From Roseovarius sp. MMSF_3359 (GTDB lineage: Bacteria > Pseudomonadota > Alphaproteobacteria > Rhodobacterales > Rhodobacteraceae), in contig NZ_JASHJC010000003.1 of assembly GCF_030733385.1 (NCBI RefSeq), forward strand, positions 1 to 64,000: 64,000 nt of DNA, given 5' to 3'. The translations under genes were made by a program, and so were the position numbers. The first letter of the stretch is position 1. Every line of letters begins with the position of its first letter. Below, piece by piece: positions 16,321 to 25,340 of the stretch. The notes beneath the pieces were generated by a model. The model was not told where the DNA came from and ran no database searches. It saw nothing but the letters and a program-made list of their open reading frames with translations.

Positions 16321-16946
16321 CCGACAACAAGGTTCTCAAATCCTACGAAAAGTCCGGCCCCGACGCGCAACAAGCCACCTATGACAAATGGGCGGAAAGC
16401 TATGAGCAAGACCTCTGCGCGATGGGGTATCGCTTGCCCGCCATCGCCGCCGGGGCCTTCGCCCGCTTTGTCCCGCTCGATACCGGCCCCATTCTGGACG
16501 CCGGATGTGGCGGCGGGATCCAGGCGGAAGCACTATCGCTCCTGGGGTACGGTCCGCTCATCGGGCTGGACCTGTCGCCGGGGATGCTCGACGTGGCGCG
16601 GCGCAAGGATATCTATGCCGACCTGCACCAGGGCGCTCTGGGTCCGCAATTGCAGATCCCAGATGACAGCATGGGCGCGGTGCTTTGTATCGGGACGATC
16701 ACGCCCAACCATGCCCCGCCCGACAGCCTTGACGGGCTGTTGCGCGCGGCAAAGCCCGGTGCGCCGATTGTCTTCAGTCTGCGCGATGATCCGGCGCAGG
16801 AGCCCGCCTATCCCGAAAGGGTCGCCGCCCTGACCGCCGCCAAGGCCTGGACCGAGATCTGGAGCAGCCCGAGCCTGCATTCCATGCCCTATGGCGCCGA
16901 AGACGTGACCCATCGGGTGCATGTCTACCGAAAGGCCGCGCCCTAG
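16317..16946 (+). CDS. SAM-dependent class I methyltransferase
   Basis: A 209-residue Rossmann methyltransferase. Motif I is visible as ILDAGCGGGIQAEAL near residue 60, followed by LIGLDLSPGMLDVARR, where the acidic residue would bind SAM. The start is ATG 16317, overlapping the demethylase stop codon; an in-frame ATG 30 bp upstream lies inside the previous gene. It is the last gene of the rightward half of module B. The acceptor is not identifiable; with a demethylase next door it may methylate a breakdown product or act in an assimilation step. Confidence 0.85.
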   Translation: MTDNKVLKSYEKSGPDAQQATYDKWAESYEQDLCAMGYRLPAIAAGAFARFVPLDTGPILDAGCGGGIQAEALSLLGYGPLIGLDLSPGMLDVARRKDIYADLHQGALGPQLQIPDDSMGAVLCIGTITPNHAPPDSLDGLLRAAKPGAPIVFSLRDDPAQEPAYPERVAALTAAKAWTEIWSSPSLHSMPYGAEDVTHRVHVYRKAAP

Positions 16947-16998
16947 CCGATCTGCGGACCAAGCGGTACGGCCTCGCGATGCACCCGCCGCGGTACGG

Positions 16999-17388
16999 TC
17001 AGTTCAGTCCGCGTTGAGTGACAATGACCACGCTTGATGCCCCGGCAGCGCGCAAATCGCGGGCGAGGTTCACCAGTGTAACCGCCGGCAACGCCTGATC
17101 GGGGACAATCCGCACCCGGTCACGCTCCAACTCGGGGCGCGCGGCATAGAAGGCTTCGGCCGAGGCGATGGCCTCGCCACGGTACATCATCCGGCCATCC
17201 GCATGCACCACGAGCGTATCCGGCGGCGCGCGCCCTTCGAGCTCGGCGGTGCGCACAAGACGCAGCTCTGCATCCAGCGGGCGGGCCAGGGTCCCGGCAA
17301 CCATGAAGAAAACGAGCATCAGGAAAACGATGTTGATAAGCGCAATCGTCGGCTCGCGCCGCGTGCTGTGGCGCCGCTTGCGCATCAT
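16999..17388 (-). CDS. exbD: ExbD/TolR-family biopolymer transport protein (second copy)
   Basis: A 129-residue inner-membrane protein. The short basic N-terminus (MMRKRRHSTRRE) leads into one transmembrane helix (PTIALINIVFLMLVFFMV) and a periplasmic domain, as in ExbD. The usual helix Asp, as in the D of LIDVIF, is replaced here by Asn (LINIVF), which is notable because that Asp carries protons in ExbD and TolR. It is the last gene of the leftward TonB operon and overlaps the other exbD-like gene (ATGA). Confidence 0.85.
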   Translation of the reverse strand: MMRKRRHSTRREPTIALINIVFLMLVFFMVAGTLARPLDAELRLVRTAELEGRAPPDTLVVHADGRMMYRGEAIASAEAFYAARPELERDRVRIVPDQALPAVTLVNLARDLRAAGASSVVIVTQRGLN

Positions 17389-17765
17389 GATCCCAACACC
17401 CGGATACTCAGCCGGTCAATGCCCCGCAGAATGACCAGAATGTCAGTCAGCCTCTGCGCCGTCACATCGTCGCGAAGGCTGATGAGCACGGGAAGGGTTT
17501 CGGCCTCTGGGGCAAGCGCAGCAAACATGTCCGGCAACGCCTCAGGCGTCACATCATTGCCGTTGACGCTCAGGTTCGCGGCCCCCAATTGCAGGAAGGT
17601 CATCTTGACGTCATTGGCGGGCGCGCCGCCCGATCCCGCCGCCGAAAGCTCGACCTCGGAAAACCGCGAGAACGTCGAGGACAGCATGAAGAAAAGCAGC
17701 AGCAGGAAGATGACATCAATCAGGGATGTCATCGACAAACGCCGGGTTCGGGCCGCCTTACGCAC
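17385..17765 (-). CDS. exbD: ExbD/TolR-family biopolymer transport protein (first copy)
   Basis: An ExbD-like protein of about 126 residues. After a basic segment (RKAARTRRLS) a single membrane helix (MTSLIDVIFLLLLFFML) contains the conserved proton-pathway Asp of SLIDVIF. The start is set at GTG 17765, which overlaps the end of the exbB gene by 8 bp and gives a family-like length. A longer reading to ATG 17840 would lie inside exbB. With ExbB and TonB it converts the proton gradient into outer-membrane transport. Confidence 0.85.
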   Translation of the reverse strand: MRKAARTRRLSMTSLIDVIFLLLLFFMLSSTFSRFSEVELSAAGSGGAPANDVKMTFLQLGAANLSVNGNDVTPEALPDMFAALAPEAETLPVLISLRDDVTAQRLTDILVILRGIDRLSIRVLGS

Positions 17766-18399
17766 CGGCCCGCGCTGCCTGATTTGCAGGGCGCCCCTGC
17801 GGACGCAGGACAGTGGCAATCGCCCGCTCCGCGGTGACACGTTCGGCGTCCATGCGGGCCTCGAACCAGCTCAGGACCATGGCCGTGGGCATGGCAACCG
17901 CAAGCCCCACCGCCGTCGTCAGGAGCGCCACCCAGATCCCCCCCGCAAGCAGCGACGGATCAACCTGCGCACCGGCATCCTGCAGCGATTGGAACGCCTC
18001 GATCATCCCCAGAACGGTGCCGAACAGCCCCAGAAGCGGAGCCAGCTGCGCCACGTTATCAAGCAGGCGAAACCCACCTTCGAGCCGGGCGAACCTTGTC
18101 TCAGCCTCGGCTTCGAGCCTCTTGGCGTGTTCCGGCCCGGCGTTGAAGGCCATTTCGACCACCGGGGCGAGGTAGCTGCTGGAAGCTGACAAGGCGATAC
18201 CCGCCGCGGCCCGGTCGCCCTTGTCCCATGCCGCCACAGCATCCTTGAGCGCCCTGTGGCGTCCGACACCTGCTGCGGAGAACTGCCACAGCTTGTAGAA
18301 AATCGTCGCAAGCGTCACCACCGATATCGCCAGCAGGATCACGACAACGGGGCCGCCAAGATCGACCGTCTGACGAAGACCTTCGAGAATTGCATTCAT
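17758..18399 (-). CDS. exbB: ExbB/TolQ/MotA-family proton channel
   Basis: A 213-residue membrane protein with three predicted helices: one near residues 15-40 (GGPVVVILLAISVVTLATIF), and two after residue 110 (LAPLLGLFGTVLGMIEAFQS and GGIWVALLTTAVGLAVAMPT) in the classical TolQ/ExbB pattern with GLFGTVLGM. It forms the channel pentamer around ExbD. The start overlaps the stop codon of the small secreted-protein gene (ATGA), and the end overlaps exbD. Confidence 0.92.
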   Translation of the reverse strand: MNAILEGLRQTVDLGGPVVVILLAISVVTLATIFYKLWQFSAAGVGRHRALKDAVAAWDKGDRAAAGIALSASSSYLAPVVEMAFNAGPEHAKRLEAEAETRFARLEGGFRLLDNVAQLAPLLGLFGTVLGMIEAFQSLQDAGAQVDPSLLAGGIWVALLTTAVGLAVAMPTAMVLSWFEARMDAERVTAERAIATVLRPQGRPANQAARAGA

Positions 18400-18830
18400 C
18401 CGATCACCTCGATTTCCGTGCGTGTCTTGAGGAGCAGCCCGGTCTCACACGCGCCATCGGCGAGGTCAGCGGCCTCACAGGTATGCGCACCGTTGATCAG
18501 GATACGGCTGAAACCATCACAGGCAGCGCCGGGGATCGTGAACTGCCGCACCCGCGGACGGCCGGGCGGCAACGTGCCGAAATCGAAAAGCGTCAGGCGG
18601 TCCACCTGCCCCGCGGCGTCGAAAAGCACGGTTTCATAGACCGCCTTGTCGATTTGACCGGCATGGCCATTGAGGACGAGGAACGAGAGCGTGCAACTGC
18701 CCTCATTGGTCTTCGCCGCATTGAGTTCGATCAGGACAGCCGCGCCAAGGTCGTCATCCTGCGCCGCCGCTGCGCTGGCACAGCCCAGAACGGCAAGAAC
18801 CGTCGCCCGGGCCATCTGCATCATCTTCAT
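18396..18830 (-). CDS. small secreted protein of the TonB operon, function unknown
   Basis: A 144-residue protein with a Sec-type signal peptide (MKMMQMARATVLAVLGCASAAAAQ, cleaved near residue 22). The mature part has four cysteines, possibly two disulfides, and a beta-rich composition. The start is ATG 18830, preceded by an AAGGA-like site. It lies between tonB and exbB, coupled to exbB by ATGA. I recognise no named family. Its fixed place in the operon suggests a periplasmic accessory to the TonB complex; this is inference. Confidence 0.75.
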   Translation of the reverse strand: MKMMQMARATVLAVLGCASAAAAQDDDLGAAVLIELNAAKTNEGSCTLSFLVLNGHAGQIDKAVYETVLFDAAGQVDRLTLFDFGTLPPGRPRVRQFTIPGAACDGFSRILINGAHTCEAADLADGACETGLLLKTRTEIEVIG

Positions 18831-18923
18831 ATCTGTCCTTCCTTTTCTGGAACATAACGCCTGCCGGTTTCGATGACAGGGCATTTTGATCTCGGATATC
18901 GGTGCGCGCCACGATCCATTCGC

Positions 18924-19958
18924 TCACCTGTTTCGGTAGTTGAACACGAACCGCTGGCTGGTGCCGTCCGGCGGTCGTGGAAACGGGGCCGCGCTTCGGA
19001 CCTGCGCGCGCGCGGCTTTTTCGATATCGCTGCTGCCCGAACTGTTCAGCACCCGGACCCACCCCAGCGAGCCGTCCGAATTTATGAGGAACGAAACGCG
19101 CGCCGTCCCCCGGGCGGAGGCATAAACGATCGGTGCCCGATTGAGCCGGCTCAGGACCTGCCCCGCGTAGTTGGTGACACTGGCGTTCCCGACGCCGCGC
19201 GACCCGCTGAAGCCGCCGGCACCCGAACCGCCACCGCGGAGCAGATCGACACCGCTTCGCTTATAGGCGGTAAGCGGCGACTCGATCACGCGGGCCGCAG
19301 CTTGCTGCTGTGTTCTGTCCGGCACACCCAGTGCCTCGGCAGAAGGCCGTTCCGGCGGTGGCCGCAAGGACCGGGTGACCGCCGAAGCGGTCTCTTCGTC
19401 AACGTCTTCAGCAGTCAGTATCTCGGGGGCGTCAGGTGTCGCAGCAATCGTTTTGTCCGGAGCGAGTGCAGCAACCGCGTCGGAGGCGACGGGATCAGGT
19501 TGTTCGGCCGATGGTTCGTCGGCCTCGGCCTCAGCCGGCTCGGGCGAACTTTCGGCAACCGGTGGATCCGGGTTGACCGATGCTGTGTCTTCGGCGGCCA
19601 CATCGGCAACTGTATCTTCTTCACCACCACCGGGCGCGGCACCGTCCGGTTTGATCGCCTCGGCCAGCCCGGTATCCGGCGCGGTCACATCCTGCGGGTT
19701 GTCCGAAGCCACCAGGGCCCGGGATGTGGGCGGCGTCACATCCGGCACGTCCGGCACCTGCGCGGCCTCAGGCTGAGCCGGTTCGGCCACGGCTTCGGTA
19801 AAATCCTCGAAAGCGCCCCCCACATCGGCCACGTCAACGGGGTTTTCCTGCCCCTGTTCCGGCTGAGCCTCGCGGGACGATATGCTCAGGCCCAGGCCAT
19901 GCACGAGCAAGGACATCAGGACCGCCATCACGCCGACCAGGATAGAGCGCCGGATCAT
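18924..19958 (-). CDS. tonB: TonB-family energy transducer
   Basis: A 344-residue protein with an N-terminal anchor helix (residues about 5-25, ILVGVMAVLMSLLVHGLGL), a long acidic and proline-rich periplasmic spacer (about 30-210) and a C-terminal TonB domain (about 255-344, APIVYASARGTARVSF, then GWVRVLNSSGSSDIEKAA). The spacer is more acidic (rich in Asp, Glu, Ala and Pro) than the Pro-Lys spacer of enteric TonB. It is the first gene of the leftward operon tonB-secreted protein-exbB-exbD-exbD. No TonB-dependent receptor is in the window. Confidence 0.88.
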   Translation of the reverse strand: MIRRSILVGVMAVLMSLLVHGLGLSISSREAQPEQGQENPVDVADVGGAFEDFTEAVAEPAQPEAAQVPDVPDVTPPTSRALVASDNPQDVTAPDTGLAEAIKPDGAAPGGGEEDTVADVAAEDTASVNPDPPVAESSPEPAEAEADEPSAEQPDPVASDAVAALAPDKTIAATPDAPEILTAEDVDEETASAVTRSLRPPPERPSAEALGVPDRTQQQAAARVIESPLTAYKRSGVDLLRGGGSGAGGFSGSRGVGNASVTNYAGQVLSRLNRAPIVYASARGTARVSFLINSDGSLGWVRVLNSSGSSDIEKAARAQVRSAAPFPRPPDGTSQRFVFNYRNR

Positions 19959-20266
19959 GCGTGTCCCCGCGCAGCAAAGAAGATCGCTGGCATCGCGACA
20001 CCGCGTCCTGCACCGCCCGTATCCGGTAGATCCTTGGAGAGATTGACTAGCGGCCTGATCAAGTAATGCGTCCGTCTTACATGTTTCCGCACCGGCCGGG
20101 CTGCGAGGTTGAACGACACGACCGTCTTGTCCCGCCTTGTACCCGTCGGCAGGTCCATCTGAAAGAGAGACCTACATCATTGTGATGACGGGCAGCGTTT
20201 ACCCGCGCGGCGGGCGCGGCAATGACCCAGACATAGCGACCCCAATCATCGTTGCCGGACGGGATA
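19959..20266. other. non-coding region upstream of tonB
   Basis: This 308-bp stretch separates the end of the leftward peptide ABC operon from leftward tonB. It must hold the tonB promoter. A loose inverted repeat (TTGACTAG ... CTGATCAA, 20043-20062) lies about 85 bp before the tonB start; I would not assign it to a regulator. No terminator with a T-run is evident for the ABC operon. Confidence 0.4.
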
Positions 20267-21886
20267 TCAGGCCGAGCGCCAGGATTTTCCGGGAACCGCC
20301 GCGAGCAGGTCTTTGGTATAAGGGGCTTGCGGGTCTCGGAATATTTCCGCCGTTGGCCCGGTCTCGACAACCTCGCCGTATCGCATGACCGCAAGGCGGT
20401 CGCAGACCTGCGCCGCCACACGCAGGTCATGGGTGATGAAGATCATCGACAAGGTCATGCGTTCGCGGATTTCATCCAGCAGGCGGAGAATTTGCGCCTG
20501 GATCGACACATCGAGAGCCGAGACCGGCTCGTCCGCGACCAGCACATCTGGATTGAGCGCCAACGCGCGGGCGATACCAATGCGTTGCCGTTGACCGCCG
20601 GAAAACTCGTGCGGGTAGCGGTCATAGGCCCGCTCATCAAGGCCGACCACCGACAAAAGCTCTCGCGCGGTCGTTTCGGCCTCATTCTTGTCGACACCTT
20701 GGAGCAACGGCCCCTGGGTGATGATCCGGCCCACCTTGGAGCGGGGATTGAGCGAGGCAAAGGGATCCTGGAACATCATCTGGATGCTGGAACGGTGCGC
20801 CCGCATCTCCGCCCGGTTCAGCGGTTGCAAATCCGTGCCGTTAAGCAGGATCTTGCCCTTATCCGCATCGACCAGCCGCACGATGCACCGCGCCACGGTC
20901 GATTTGCCCGATCCGCTTTCGCCAACGATGCCCAACGTCTCCCCGCGCCGCAGCTCCAGGTTCACGTCCTGCGCAGCCTTGACCACACGTTCGCTGCCGC
21001 CGAAGCCGAAAAACCCGCCACCGCTGCGGAACTCCTTTTCAAGGTTCTCTACCTGCAACACGGGCTCCGCCGATTGCGCCCGCGGCGGGCGGGGCGTCAG
21101 GCTGGGCACTGCGGCAATCAGATCCTTGGTATAGGGATGCTGCGGATTGTTGAGAACGTCGTCCACGGTACCCGCCTCGACCAGCCTGCCCTGCTGCATC
21201 ACTGCCACGCGGTCGGCAATATCAGCCACCACGCCGAAATCATGGGTGATGAACAACACGCCAGTATTATGGCTGGCCTGCATCTCCTTGATGAGCTTGA
21301 GGATTTGCGCCTGCGTCGTCACATCGAGCGCGGTTGTCGGCTCATCCGCGATCAGGATTTTCGGATCAAGCGCCAGGGCCATGGCAATCATCGCCCGTTG
21401 CCGTTGCCCGCCCGAAAGCTCGTGCGGGTAAGAGCGCATGATATGCGCGGGATCGGGCAGGTGAACATCACCCAGTAAGCCAATCGCCCGCTCCTGTCGT
21501 TCCTTGCGGCCCATGTTTTCGTGGAACCGAAACACCTCGTCGATTTGGTCGCCGATGGTCATGACCGGGTTGAGGGCGGTCATCGGCTCCTGAAAGATCA
21601 TCGAGATTTCGCTGCCGCGGATCTGCCGCATACGGGCGTCCGACACATCGGCTAGGTCCTCGTCGCCAAAGCGGATGCTGCCATCGGCGATGCGCACATG
21701 CGGTTTGGGCAGAAGCCCCATCACCGCCCGCGCCGTGAGCGATTTGCCCGAGCCGCTTTCACCAACGATGCAAAGGATCTCATTCGGCGCGAGATCAAGA
21801 TCGACCTCCTCAACCGCAAAGGGGCGCTCGGACCCTTCCGGTAGGCAAATGTGCAGGTTGCGGATTTCCAGAAGCGGTGCACTCAT
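20267..21886 (-). CDS. dual-domain ABC transporter ATP-binding protein (DppD-DppF fusion type)
   Basis: A 539-residue protein holding two complete ATPase domains. Each has Walker A (GESGSGKS, near residues 38 and 320), an ABC signature (LSGGQRQR and FSGGQRQR) and Walker B with DEPTTALD or DEPVSALD. The fold order equals DppD plus DppF of peptide importers, as in YejF. It is the last gene of the leftward operon SBP-permease-permease-ATPase and overlaps the permease stop by ATGA. It powers import by the two adjacent permeases. Confidence 0.93.
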   Translation of the reverse strand: MSAPLLEIRNLHICLPEGSERPFAVEEVDLDLAPNEILCIVGESGSGKSLTARAVMGLLPKPHVRIADGSIRFGDEDLADVSDARMRQIRGSEISMIFQEPMTALNPVMTIGDQIDEVFRFHENMGRKERQERAIGLLGDVHLPDPAHIMRSYPHELSGGQRQRAMIAMALALDPKILIADEPTTALDVTTQAQILKLIKEMQASHNTGVLFITHDFGVVADIADRVAVMQQGRLVEAGTVDDVLNNPQHPYTKDLIAAVPSLTPRPPRAQSAEPVLQVENLEKEFRSGGGFFGFGGSERVVKAAQDVNLELRRGETLGIVGESGSGKSTVARCIVRLVDADKGKILLNGTDLQPLNRAEMRAHRSSIQMMFQDPFASLNPRSKVGRIITQGPLLQGVDKNEAETTARELLSVVGLDERAYDRYPHEFSGGQRQRIGIARALALNPDVLVADEPVSALDVSIQAQILRLLDEIRERMTLSMIFITHDLRVAAQVCDRLAVMRYGEVVETGPTAEIFRDPQAPYTKDLLAAVPGKSWRSA

Positions 21887-22716
21887 TGGCGTTCTCGCAG
21901 GCGCGGGTTCAGCGCATCGTTCAGGCCTTCACCGACCAGGTTGATCGCCAGCACGGTAATCAGGATCGCAATGCCCGGGAAGGTGCAGACCCACCAGGCG
22001 GACCGCAGCAAGGTGCGCCCGGCGCCGATCTGGAAACCCCAGCTCATGATGTTGGGATCGCCCAGGCCCAGGAAGGCCAGACCGCTTTCGATCAGGATCG
22101 CCGTGGCGACCATGAGGGAACCGATGACGATGATCGGCGACAGACAATTGGGCAGGATTTCCCGCAGCATGATCTGCGCATCGCCCATGCCGATCGTGTG
22201 GCAGGCCTGCACGAATTCGCGGTTCTTGAGTGACAGGAATTCGCCCCGCACCAGCCGCGCCACGGCGGGCCAGGAGACCACCGCGATGGCGATCACGATG
22301 CTTTCGATCGACGGCTTCATGATCGCCACCAAAAGGATCGCGAAGACGAAAGACGGGATCGTCTGGAACATCTCGGTCGTGCGCATCAGGAGATTGTCGA
22401 TGCGCCCGCCGTAATAGCCCGCGAGCCCGCCCATGACCGTGCCGAAACCGACGGCCACGATGGTCGCCAGCAACCCGATCAGGAGCGAGGTCTTGGCCCC
22501 ATGCGCAATGCCCGCGGCCACATCGCGGCCAAGGCTGTCGCTGCCCAGAAGGAACCCACCCTCGCCCGGCGGCTGCATCGAAGCTCCGGCCAGCCGGAAG
22601 GGGTCTTCGGGATAGATGAGCGGCGCCGTGGCCGCCATCAGGATGACCAGCCCGAGGATGAAAAGCCCCGCGACGGCGGAGCGGTTTCGGCGGTAAAGTT
22701 TCCAGAAATCCCGCAT
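21883..22716 (-). CDS. peptide-type ABC transporter permease (DppC/OppC family)
   Basis: A 277-residue inner-membrane permease. An N-terminal helix after the basic FWKLYRRNRSA segment is followed by the BPD_transp_1 core. The cytoplasmic EAA loop is visible as EFVQACHTIGMGDAQIML. LGSDSLGRDVAAGIAHGAKTS is the family signature near the first core helix. It shares its start base region with the upstream permease stop, and overlaps the ATPase start. Confidence 0.93.
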   Translation of the reverse strand: MRDFWKLYRRNRSAVAGLFILGLVILMAATAPLIYPEDPFRLAGASMQPPGEGGFLLGSDSLGRDVAAGIAHGAKTSLLIGLLATIVAVGFGTVMGGLAGYYGGRIDNLLMRTTEMFQTIPSFVFAILLVAIMKPSIESIVIAIAVVSWPAVARLVRGEFLSLKNREFVQACHTIGMGDAQIMLREILPNCLSPIIVIGSLMVATAILIESGLAFLGLGDPNIMSWGFQIGAGRTLLRSAWWVCTFPGIAILITVLAINLVGEGLNDALNPRLRERQ

Positions 22717-23702
22717 CAGTCCACCTCGATCCGCGGATCAAGCCATGAGTAAATGATATCGACAATCAGGTTGACCCCCACCACCAGCAGTGCCGACAGC
22801 AGGAAAATCCCCAGAAGCAGGTTCAGGTCGCGTGAAAAGAGCGCCTCGAACGCGAGCATGCCAAGGCCCGGCCAGGCAAAGACCGACTCCACGATCACCG
22901 ATCCGCCGATCAGTGCACCGACCTGCACCCCCGCCATGGTCACAACCGGCAAGAGCGCGTTGCGCAGGACATGCACGAACATGATCCGCCGCTCGGTCAG
23001 GCCCTTGGCCCGTGCCGTGGTGACGTAATCCATCCCCGCCTGCTCCAGCATCGAGGCCCGCATGAGCCGCGTGTAGAGCGCGAGGTAGAAGAGCGAGAGC
23101 GTGATCGTCGGCAACACAAGGTGGTGCGCGATATCCCATACCCGGTCCCAGCCTTCGTGGAAGGCCGCGATATTCTCCATTCCGCTGGTCGGGAACCAGC
23201 CGAGATTGAGCGCGAAGACCACGATGAACATCAGCCCCACCCAGAAGAGCGGCGTCGCATAGGTCAACAAGGCAAAGACCGAGATCAGCGTGTCGCGCCA
23301 GGTATTGAGCCCCGTCGCCGCCAGAAGGCCCAGCACGATGCCCACCCCAACGGCCAGGACAATCGTGCTGGTCATCAGGAGGAGCGTCGGGAAGAACCGG
23401 TCAAGCACCAGATCAAGCACCGGCATTTCATGGCGGAACGAATAGCCCAGATCGAAAGCCAGCACGTTCTTGAGATAGACGGCCAGTTGTACCGGCAGGG
23501 GTTTGTCGAGGCCGAATTTCTCGCGCAGTTCGGCCATGTATTCGGGCGTGGCCGACCCGGCCTCCCCGGCGAGCACGTCAACCGCATCCCCTTCCGCCAA
23601 TTGCAGCAGGAAGAAGTTGACGACGATGATTGCAAAGACGATCGGGATCGCCTGCAACAGGCGCTTGAGCACGTATCGCAGGCGTTTTGCAGTGTGGCTC
23701 AT
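22716..23702 (-). CDS. peptide-type ABC transporter permease (DppB/OppB family)
   Basis: A 328-residue permease with six predicted helices. The N-terminus (YVLKRLLQAIPIVFAIIVVNFFLL) and the GLDKPLPVQ segment typify DppB. The EAA loop is DYVTTARAKGLTERRIM, followed by RNALLPVVTMAGVQ. It pairs with the downstream DppC-type permease to form the channel. It follows the solute-binding gene by 42 bp. Confidence 0.93.
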   Translation of the reverse strand: MSHTAKRLRYVLKRLLQAIPIVFAIIVVNFFLLQLAEGDAVDVLAGEAGSATPEYMAELREKFGLDKPLPVQLAVYLKNVLAFDLGYSFRHEMPVLDLVLDRFFPTLLLMTSTIVLAVGVGIVLGLLAATGLNTWRDTLISVFALLTYATPLFWVGLMFIVVFALNLGWFPTSGMENIAAFHEGWDRVWDIAHHLVLPTITLSLFYLALYTRLMRASMLEQAGMDYVTTARAKGLTERRIMFVHVLRNALLPVVTMAGVQVGALIGGSVIVESVFAWPGLGMLAFEALFSRDLNLLLGIFLLSALLVVGVNLIVDIIYSWLDPRIEVD

Positions 23703-23744
23703 TGCGGTGCCGGCCCGTCAAGGCCGACACCCTTGAGTGCCGCG

Positions 23745-25340
23745 TCAGTCATCGAACCAGACTTGGTCGAAAGAGCCATACGCGCCAAAGCCCGACAGGT
23801 CGTGACCCTTGAGCTTGGAGTTGTAGACGGTCAGGAACTTCATCTCGAACAGGTTCACAACAGGCATGTCGTCAGCCAGGATCTCCTGAATTTCCTTGTA
23901 CATCGCACTGCGCGTGTCGGCATCGGCTTCCCGCGCGCCATCGGCCAGCAACTGATCGAGCTTGGGATTGCTGTAGCGTGACGAGTTCACGAAATGCGTC
24001 CCCTGCCGGATCTGATCCGTGCCGTAATGACGATGCACGCCGAGGACCGGATCAGGAAGCTGGTAGAAGTAGTTGACGTTCATGCGGAAATCGTAATCCG
24101 CATAGACCCGCTTCAGCCAGGTCGGCACGTCCTCATAGCGCAATTCCAGCTCGATACCGATATCGCCAAGCGCCTGCTTCATGTACTCACCCGCGCGGCG
24201 CCAATCTTCGCCATAAGGAATAAGATCCAGCACCGCCTTGGCCCGCACGCCATTCGCGTCGGGCGTGATCCCGGCGTCATCGAGGATCTTGACCGCCGCG
24301 GCCACATCCGCATTGGCCGGATAGTTCGGCATGCCCGGCGCATAAAGCCCGGTCGCCGCATAGCTGCTCGACAGGGCGCTGGTCGCGGGATTGCCATAGC
24401 CGAACCAGATGTTGTCGATCAGGAACTGCCGGTCAATCGCCGTCGAAATGGCCTGCCGGATCGCCGGGTTATCGAAGGGTGGCTCGGTCGTGTTGAACTC
24501 AATGAGCGAGACCGGGTTGATCATCGCATAGCCGTCGGTGGTCACACCGATACTGTCAAGCTCGCGCAGGCGCACGACGTCCACATTCGGGATCGCACCA
24601 TAGGCGCCATAATGCACCTCGCCATTTTCCATCGCCGCTGCCCTCGTGGACGCATCGGGGATGAACCGGCCTACAATCCGGTCAAGATAGGGCAGGCCTT
24701 CTTTCCAATATTCCTCGTTCTTGTCGAGGCGGATGAACTGTCCCTTCTTCCATTCAACAAACTTGAAAGGCCCCGTCCCCACCGGGTTGTTGGCAAGGCT
24801 CGCGCTCTTGACGTCCTGCCCTTCGAGCAGGTGTTTCGGCACCATGGGCGACTCGTAGGCGCCCAGAGAGCGCATCATGTAAGGCGCGGGATTTGCCAGG
24901 TTGAAGACGGCGGTATGCTCGTCCGGCGTGTCGATCGAGGTGACTTCCTTGAACGAATTCGGGCCGCGCGGGTGCACTTTCCGGAGTACCTCCATCACCG
25001 TGAACTGCACATCAGCCGAGGTGAAAGGTTCGCCATCATGCCATTTGACACCCTGGCGCAGGTTGAACGTGACGGTCTTGCCGTCCTCGCTCACTTCCCA
25101 GCTTTCGGCAAGCGACGGGATCTCTTTCAGGTCCTTGTCGTAGTCGAGCAACCCATCATAAATTTTCGGCGCAACAAGCCCGATCGGGCCGGATGTCGAA
25201 ATGTAAGAGGCCAACGACGGTGGCTCCGGCTGGACCAGCATCACGAGGGTGCCACCGGCCTTTTGCGCATGGGCGGCCAACCCGCTCAATGCAATCGAAG
25301 CGGCGGTAATCGCACCGCCCAACCAAATACTTATCTTCAT
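23745..25340 (-). CDS. family-5 ABC solute-binding protein, peptide/opine type
   Basis: A 531-residue periplasmic binding protein. The Sec signal peptide covers about residues 1-25 (ending GLAAHAQ). The mature region has the SBP_bac_5 features LAESWEVSEDGKTVTFNLRQ, VKWHDGEPFTSADV and PAIRQAISTAIDRQ. A GGGAGAG ribosome-binding site precedes the ATG. It is the first gene of the leftward importer operon. The ligand could be a short peptide, opine or similar amino-acid derivative. Confidence 0.92.
   Translation of the reverse strand: MKISIWLGGAITAASIALSGLAAHAQKAGGTLVMLVQPEPPSLASYISTSGPIGLVAPKIYDGLLDYDKDLKEIPSLAESWEVSEDGKTVTFNLRQGVKWHDGEPFTSADVQFTVMEVLRKVHPRGPNSFKEVTSIDTPDEHTAVFNLANPAPYMMRSLGAYESPMVPKHLLEGQDVKSASLANNPVGTGPFKFVEWKKGQFIRLDKNEEYWKEGLPYLDRIVGRFIPDASTRAAAMENGEVHYGAYGAIPNVDVVRLRELDSIGVTTDGYAMINPVSLIEFNTTEPPFDNPAIRQAISTAIDRQFLIDNIWFGYGNPATSALSSSYAATGLYAPGMPNYPANADVAAAVKILDDAGITPDANGVRAKAVLDLIPYGEDWRRAGEYMKQALGDIGIELELRYEDVPTWLKRVYADYDFRMNVNYFYQLPDPVLGVHRHYGTDQIRQGTHFVNSSRYSNPKLDQLLADGAREADADTRSAMYKEIQEILADDMPVVNLFEMKFLTVYNSKLKGHDLSGFGAYGSFDQVWFDD

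Noticed and set aside
20043-20062. FNR-like site upstream of tonB
   Set aside because: The TTGA...TCAA arms are too far apart for an FNR or CRP-type site, and the arms are only partly complementary.
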